Assembly (NCBI GenBank): GCA_019347775.1
Contig: JAHWKP010000098.1
Coordinates: 1 to 6,415 of the forward strand
DNA from: Actinomycetota bacterium
GTDB lineage: Bacteria > Actinomycetota > Acidimicrobiia > Acidimicrobiales > JAHWKP01
DNA: 6,415 bases
Direction of reading: 5' to 3'
Made by a program: the position numbers and the translations under genes
Shown: positions 3,975 through 6,415 of the stretch, piece after piece
How the letters are laid out: each line of letters starts with the position of its first letter
Position numbering within the stretch: position 1 is the stretch's first letter
Notes under the pieces: model-generated
The model's database searches: none
Seen by the model: the letters and a program-made list of their open reading frames with translations, nothing else
Told to the model about the DNA's origin: nothing

Positions 3975-6197
3975 TCAGTCAACCGCCGCCACTGAGACGA
4001 TCGGCCACGCGGGGGGACGGTCGCCCAGCGACCCGACGAAGGGGCGGTCAGAGAAGTTGAAGATCCCGCCGTCCGCGCCGACCATCAGGTATCCGTTGCC
4101 TAAAGGAACCATGCCGGTCACGGGCTTGTTCAGCACGCGGTCGCCCATCGACCCTCGGAAGGGAGCGTCGAACGAAAAGATGCCGCCGTCCGACGCAACC
4201 AGCCAGTAGCCCCGGCCGTCGCCATCGGGCACGAGCGACTGCACCGGAGCGTTGAGGCGCTGGTTGCCCATCGAGCCGTAGAACCGGGCATCACCGAACG
4301 TGAAGATGCCTCCGTCGGAGGCGACCATGTAGTAGCCGTTGCCGCTGCCGGTGCGAATGGAGTCGAGCACCGGACCATTGAGCGTCGTGCGTGACATGTC
4401 GCCGTAGTGACGGGCGTCGCCGAAAGCCAGGGTCTGTCCCGTCGTCGTGAAGATCCAGTAGCCCCGGCCAGACGGCGTCGCCGAGAGGCTCGTCGTCGGC
4501 GCATTCAGGTTCGTGATGAACTGAGCGCCACCGAGGTAACGGGCAGTGCCGAAGGCGTAGACGCGACCCGCGTCGTCGAGAATCCAGTACCCGTCGCGGG
4601 ACGGGGTGGGCTCGAGGTCGACCGCCTTTGCTGTTCCGAGTCGTCCGACGGCGTCGCCGAAGTGGTGCGCGTCGCCGAAGCTGTACACCCTGCCGTCCGA
4701 CCCCACCATCCAGTATCCAGACCGCTCAGGTGCCTTGGATGTCGGGCCTGCGACCAGCAACCCGGGCGCCGGAGGCGACGTGGTTGGAGGAGAAGAAGGC
4801 GTTGGCGCCAGTGGAGGCACCGGTGCAGGCGACGGCAGCAGGAACATGCCACGCGAGGCGAGATCGGCCTCGGTCGAAACGACCGAATGGGTACCGGGCT
4901 TCGGACGTCCATTCGAGAAGCCGATGGTGTGAAGGTGTCCGTCTTCGGCCCAGTAGACGCGGCCGGAACCCAACGTCATGCCGTTCACCCGGCTCCAGTC
5001 GAGGCCGTCGCCTTCTCCGCTGGCCACGAATGTGTCCGCTCCCACGACGTCGTCCGCGATGTCCGCTGCCGCTGTGAAGTATCGGTAGAAGAGCCGCGCG
5101 TCTCCAGCGATGGTGTAGTAGAGGCGGCCGGCGTCGTAGAACATCCCTGTGGTGTCGGCAACGGGAAAGTGCTCGGTCGTGAGGCCACGAAGATTCACCT
5201 CGGCCGGCGCGCCGAAGCGCGTCCCGTCGAAGGTCCGCATCATGAGGCGACCGTCGTCCTGTCCGGTGTAGACCCGGTGATCGAGGGCGAACGCTCCTTG
5301 AACTCCCGACCATTGGACGGCGCTCTGCAGCGTGCTCGGGTGACCCGCGACGTTGCCGTCGAATGAGCGCCGCAGGATCGTGCCGTCGAGGCGCATGGTG
5401 TAGAGATCGGCCGGGAGAGTGGGCATCGCAAACGTCGCGGCGGGTGTCCCCTGGCTCAGGGGGAGGAAGGCGATCTTGCCGTGGTACTCGCCGCCGAGCC
5501 GGTCGGTGTCGCTTCCCACCCATAAACCATCAGCGGAGGAGACGAGCGCCCATGCTCCTTCGCCCCGGTCCCGTCCGGGATTCCAGGCCAGCGGCAAGCC
5601 GTTCAGCGGGTCGAGGGCGGCGATCCCGCGTCGGGCGACGCTCCCCGGTCCCTCGGCCCCACCGTTGAACTCCCCACCCGGGAACGGATTGTTCATCCAG
5701 CGCTGGTGGCCGCCGACGTAGACAGCGGGCCCGGTGATCGCCACGCCGGTGAAGCTGTCGCCGCCGTCGTGGGCGACCCAGGTCGGCTCGATTCCGGAGC
5801 CCCGGGTCGCGATCTCCCACCGCGCCGCGGTGTCGCAGAGCTGGCCGCGCTGATAGCCGCCCGTCGTGACGACCACGAAGTACCTCCCGTCCGGAGACAC
5901 GTCGATGTCACGGATGTGGGTATCGTGCCCCTGTGCACATTTGAGCTCGCCCGTTACCGGGTCCCGTGTGTCGTACCGGTCGGTTTGCCAGTCGAGGACC
6001 CGCGCCGGCCGGGATGCGAGGTCCACGAGAGCGACCTGGACGCGCCTCTTCCCATCGGCTTGAAGGAAGTTGCCACCCGCCACAAGCGTGGTGCCGTCGG
6101 GCGTGACAGCGATCGTCTCCACTCGAGGTAGGTCGTCATCGACACGTGGCTCGGTGAACCGGATGTTCACGTCGGGATCGAGCGCGCCGCTCCCCGC
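3975..6197 (-). CDS. Secreted-type beta-propeller protein with C-terminal GYW repeats, probably 5'-truncated
   Basis: The frame opens right after a TAA (6198-6200); the first possible start is GTG 6170, which has no ribosome binding site and gives 731 residues. The part before about residue 440 belongs to a propeller family common in secreted actinobacterial proteins. Landmarks are VAVTPDGTTLVAGGNF-like blades, VYVGGHQRWMNNPFPGG, GIAALDPLNGLPLAWNPGRDRG, DGLWVGSDTDRLGGEYHG, RSFDG, and GMFYDAGRLYYTIAGDARLFY. Residues about 444-482 are a Pro/Ser/Thr linker. Residues 483-731 are six repeats of about 42 residues of the GYWMVxSDGxVYSFGDA type. Related proteins start with a signal peptide and further propeller sequence, both missing here, and homology-like sequence (GALDPDVNIRFTEPR) already precedes GTG 6170. 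It is thus probably a remnant that is neither exported nor efficiently translated. The role of the family is not established; an extracellular or surface structural or binding role is inferred. Confidence 0.72.
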   Translation of the reverse strand, partial: AGSGALDPDVNIRFTEPRVDDDLPRVETIAVTPDGTTLVAGGNFLQADGKRRVQVALVDLASRPARVLDWQTDRYDTRDPVTGELKCAQGHDTHIRDIDVSPDGRYFVVVTTGGYQRGQLCDTAARWEIATRGSGIEPTWVAHDGGDSFTGVAITGPAVYVGGHQRWMNNPFPGGEFNGGAEGPGSVARRGIAALDPLNGLPLAWNPGRDRGEGAWALVSSADGLWVGSDTDRLGGEYHGKIAFLPLSQGTPAATFAMPTLPADLYTMRLDGTILRRSFDGNVAGHPSTLQSAVQWSGVQGAFALDHRVYTGQDDGRLMMRTFDGTRFGAPAEVNLRGLTTEHFPVADTTGMFYDAGRLYYTIAGDARLFYRYFTAAADIADDVVGADTFVASGEGDGLDWSRVNGMTLGSGRVYWAEDGHLHTIGFSNGRPKPGTHSVVSTEADLASRGMFLLPSPAPVPPLAPTPSSPPTTSPPAPGLLVAGPTSKAPERSGYWMVGSDGRVYSFGDAHHFGDAVGRLGTAKAVDLEPTPSRDGYWILDDAGRVYAFGTARYLGGAQFITNLNAPTTSLSATPSGRGYWIFTTTGQTLAFGDARHYGDMSRTTLNGPVLDSIRTGSGNGYYMVASDGGIFTFGDARFYGSMGNQRLNAPVQSLVPDGDGRGYWLVASDGGIFSFDAPFRGSMGDRVLNKPVTGMVPLGNGYLMVGADGGIFNFSDRPFVGSLGDRPPAWPIVSVAAVD
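3978..4724 (-). repeat. Six tandem GYW/SDGGIFxFGDA protein repeats
   Basis: The repeats are 42, 43, 42, 42, 40 and 40 residues long, each starting at a G-Y-(W/Y/L) motif. Repeats 4 to 6, at the C-terminus, keep the consensus ADGGIF or SDGGIF followed by YGSMG or RGSMG. Repeats 1 to 3 are more diverged (for example TTTGQTLAFGDARHYGDM). Repeat 5 lacks a residue in the GDA turn (SFDAPFRG). Repeats of this kind are typical of Acidimicrobiia surface proteins. Confidence 0.8.
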
Positions 6198-6311
6198 TTA
6201 CCCCGCCAGTCCGAAGATCTCCCGCCGCGGATATGCGTGCGTCAATCGGTGTATGTCCAACGCAAGGGCGTGCCTCTTCGCCCACACGTCGAGCTTGTGG
6301 TAGTCGCGCAT
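6198..6311 (-). pseudogene. Four-helix-bundle (23S rRNA IVP-type) protein, N-terminal fragment
   Basis: From ATG 6311 the minus strand reads MRDYHKLDVWAKRHALALD, then IHRLTHAYPRREIFGLAG and TAA, 37 residues. The pattern (R-D-Y/F-x-K-L-x-V-W, then H-x-L-x-L-x-I/V-Y/H-x-x-T, then F/Y-P-x-x-E-x-F/Y-G-L) is the start of the family represented by Pfam 23S_rRNA_IVP and TIGR02436. Members are about 110-130 residues and continue after FGL with TSQIRRAAVSIPxNIAEG, which is missing. The sequence breaks off at the point where propeller coding begins in the same frame, separated by the TAA. Family function is not well established; some members are encoded in intervening sequences of 23S rRNA genes, others near diversity-generating elements. 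No convincing ribosome binding site precedes it. Confidence 0.72.
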
Positions 6312-6415
6312 GCCCGAATCTGCGCATCACCTCGGCAAAGCCCATAGCAGGATGTGACAACGCTCCGGATTGCGAGTCGAAGCCCGGCAGCGACAGCCTA
6401 GCGCCAGGGGCCACG
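6312..6415. other. Window end without an identified gene
   Basis: About 100 bases upstream of the four-helix-bundle fragment. Open frames on the minus strand here have arginine- and proline-rich translations resembling nothing known. No clear promoter was found. Confidence 0.4.

Noticed and set aside
6136..6414. 92-codon minus-strand frame over the window end
   Set aside because: It overlaps the four-helix-bundle fragment in another frame, and its arginine-rich translation matches nothing recognisable.
1..6415. CRISPR array, tRNA, rRNA or retron-like structure
   Set aside because: I looked for regularly spaced repeats, tRNA-like cloverleaf arms and reverse transcriptase motifs on both strands and saw none.

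Overview
The window is GC-rich throughout and its coding sequence strongly favours G or C at third codon positions. Its gene content points to a high-GC actinobacterium. The C-terminal GYW(L/M)VxSDGGIFxFGDA repeats of the large minus-strand protein are especially common in Acidimicrobiia-like lineages; that placement is from memory of the family, not from a search. The region is accessory DNA that has been rearranged many times. Almost every gene here is truncated, interrupted or fused to something unrelated.

Layout. (1) 1-470: the N-terminal, DNA-binding part of a tyrosine integrase is joined in frame to two WD40 blades. (2) 471-779: no gene I can recognise. (3) 788-3765: an IS256-family (mutator) insertion sequence with imperfect terminal inverted repeats and an 8-bp direct repeat, CTTCTCGG, on either side. 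Its DDE transposase (D166, D232, E339) is split in two. (4) About 1660-3216: a complete-looking IS110-family element nested inside that transposase gene. It encodes a DEDD/serine recombinase of 393-395 aa. (5) 3766-3974: a short flank holding most of a small minus-strand reading frame that the IS256 insertion appears to have split. (6) 3975-6197, minus strand: a large propeller-plus-GYW-repeat protein that has lost its 5' end. (7) 6198-6311, minus strand: the first 37 codons of a four-helix-bundle (23S rRNA IVP-type) protein, abutting the truncated propeller gene. (8) 6312-6415: nothing identified.

The main discovery is in the roughly 260 non-coding bases between the left end of the IS110 element and its recombinase gene. 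They fold on paper into the architecture of a bridge RNA: a 5' hairpin, then a target-binding loop closed by a perfect 10-bp stem, then a donor-binding loop. Each loop holds two guide segments on either side of a 5-bp hairpin with a TCG triloop. All four guides can be matched by eye to the DNA they should recognise. Two match the IS256 sequence flanking the insertion (TGGCAG; CGGCAGAC against GTCTGCCG). Two match the element's own ends (TTGGGAGT exactly; TGACGA against TCGTCA). Joining right end to left end, as in a circular intermediate, places a TTGACT -35 box 18 bp from a CACTAT -10 box, with the predicted start of transcription at the first base of the 5' hairpin.

How the parts work together (inference): the recombinase and its bridge RNA directed the IS110 element into a near-palindromic site encoding the conserved Trp-Gln-Arg-Cys of an IS256 transposase. 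This disabled the host IS, which had itself already landed in a small gene. The flanking chimeras record further recombination, although assembly error should be excluded for the two non-IS junctions.
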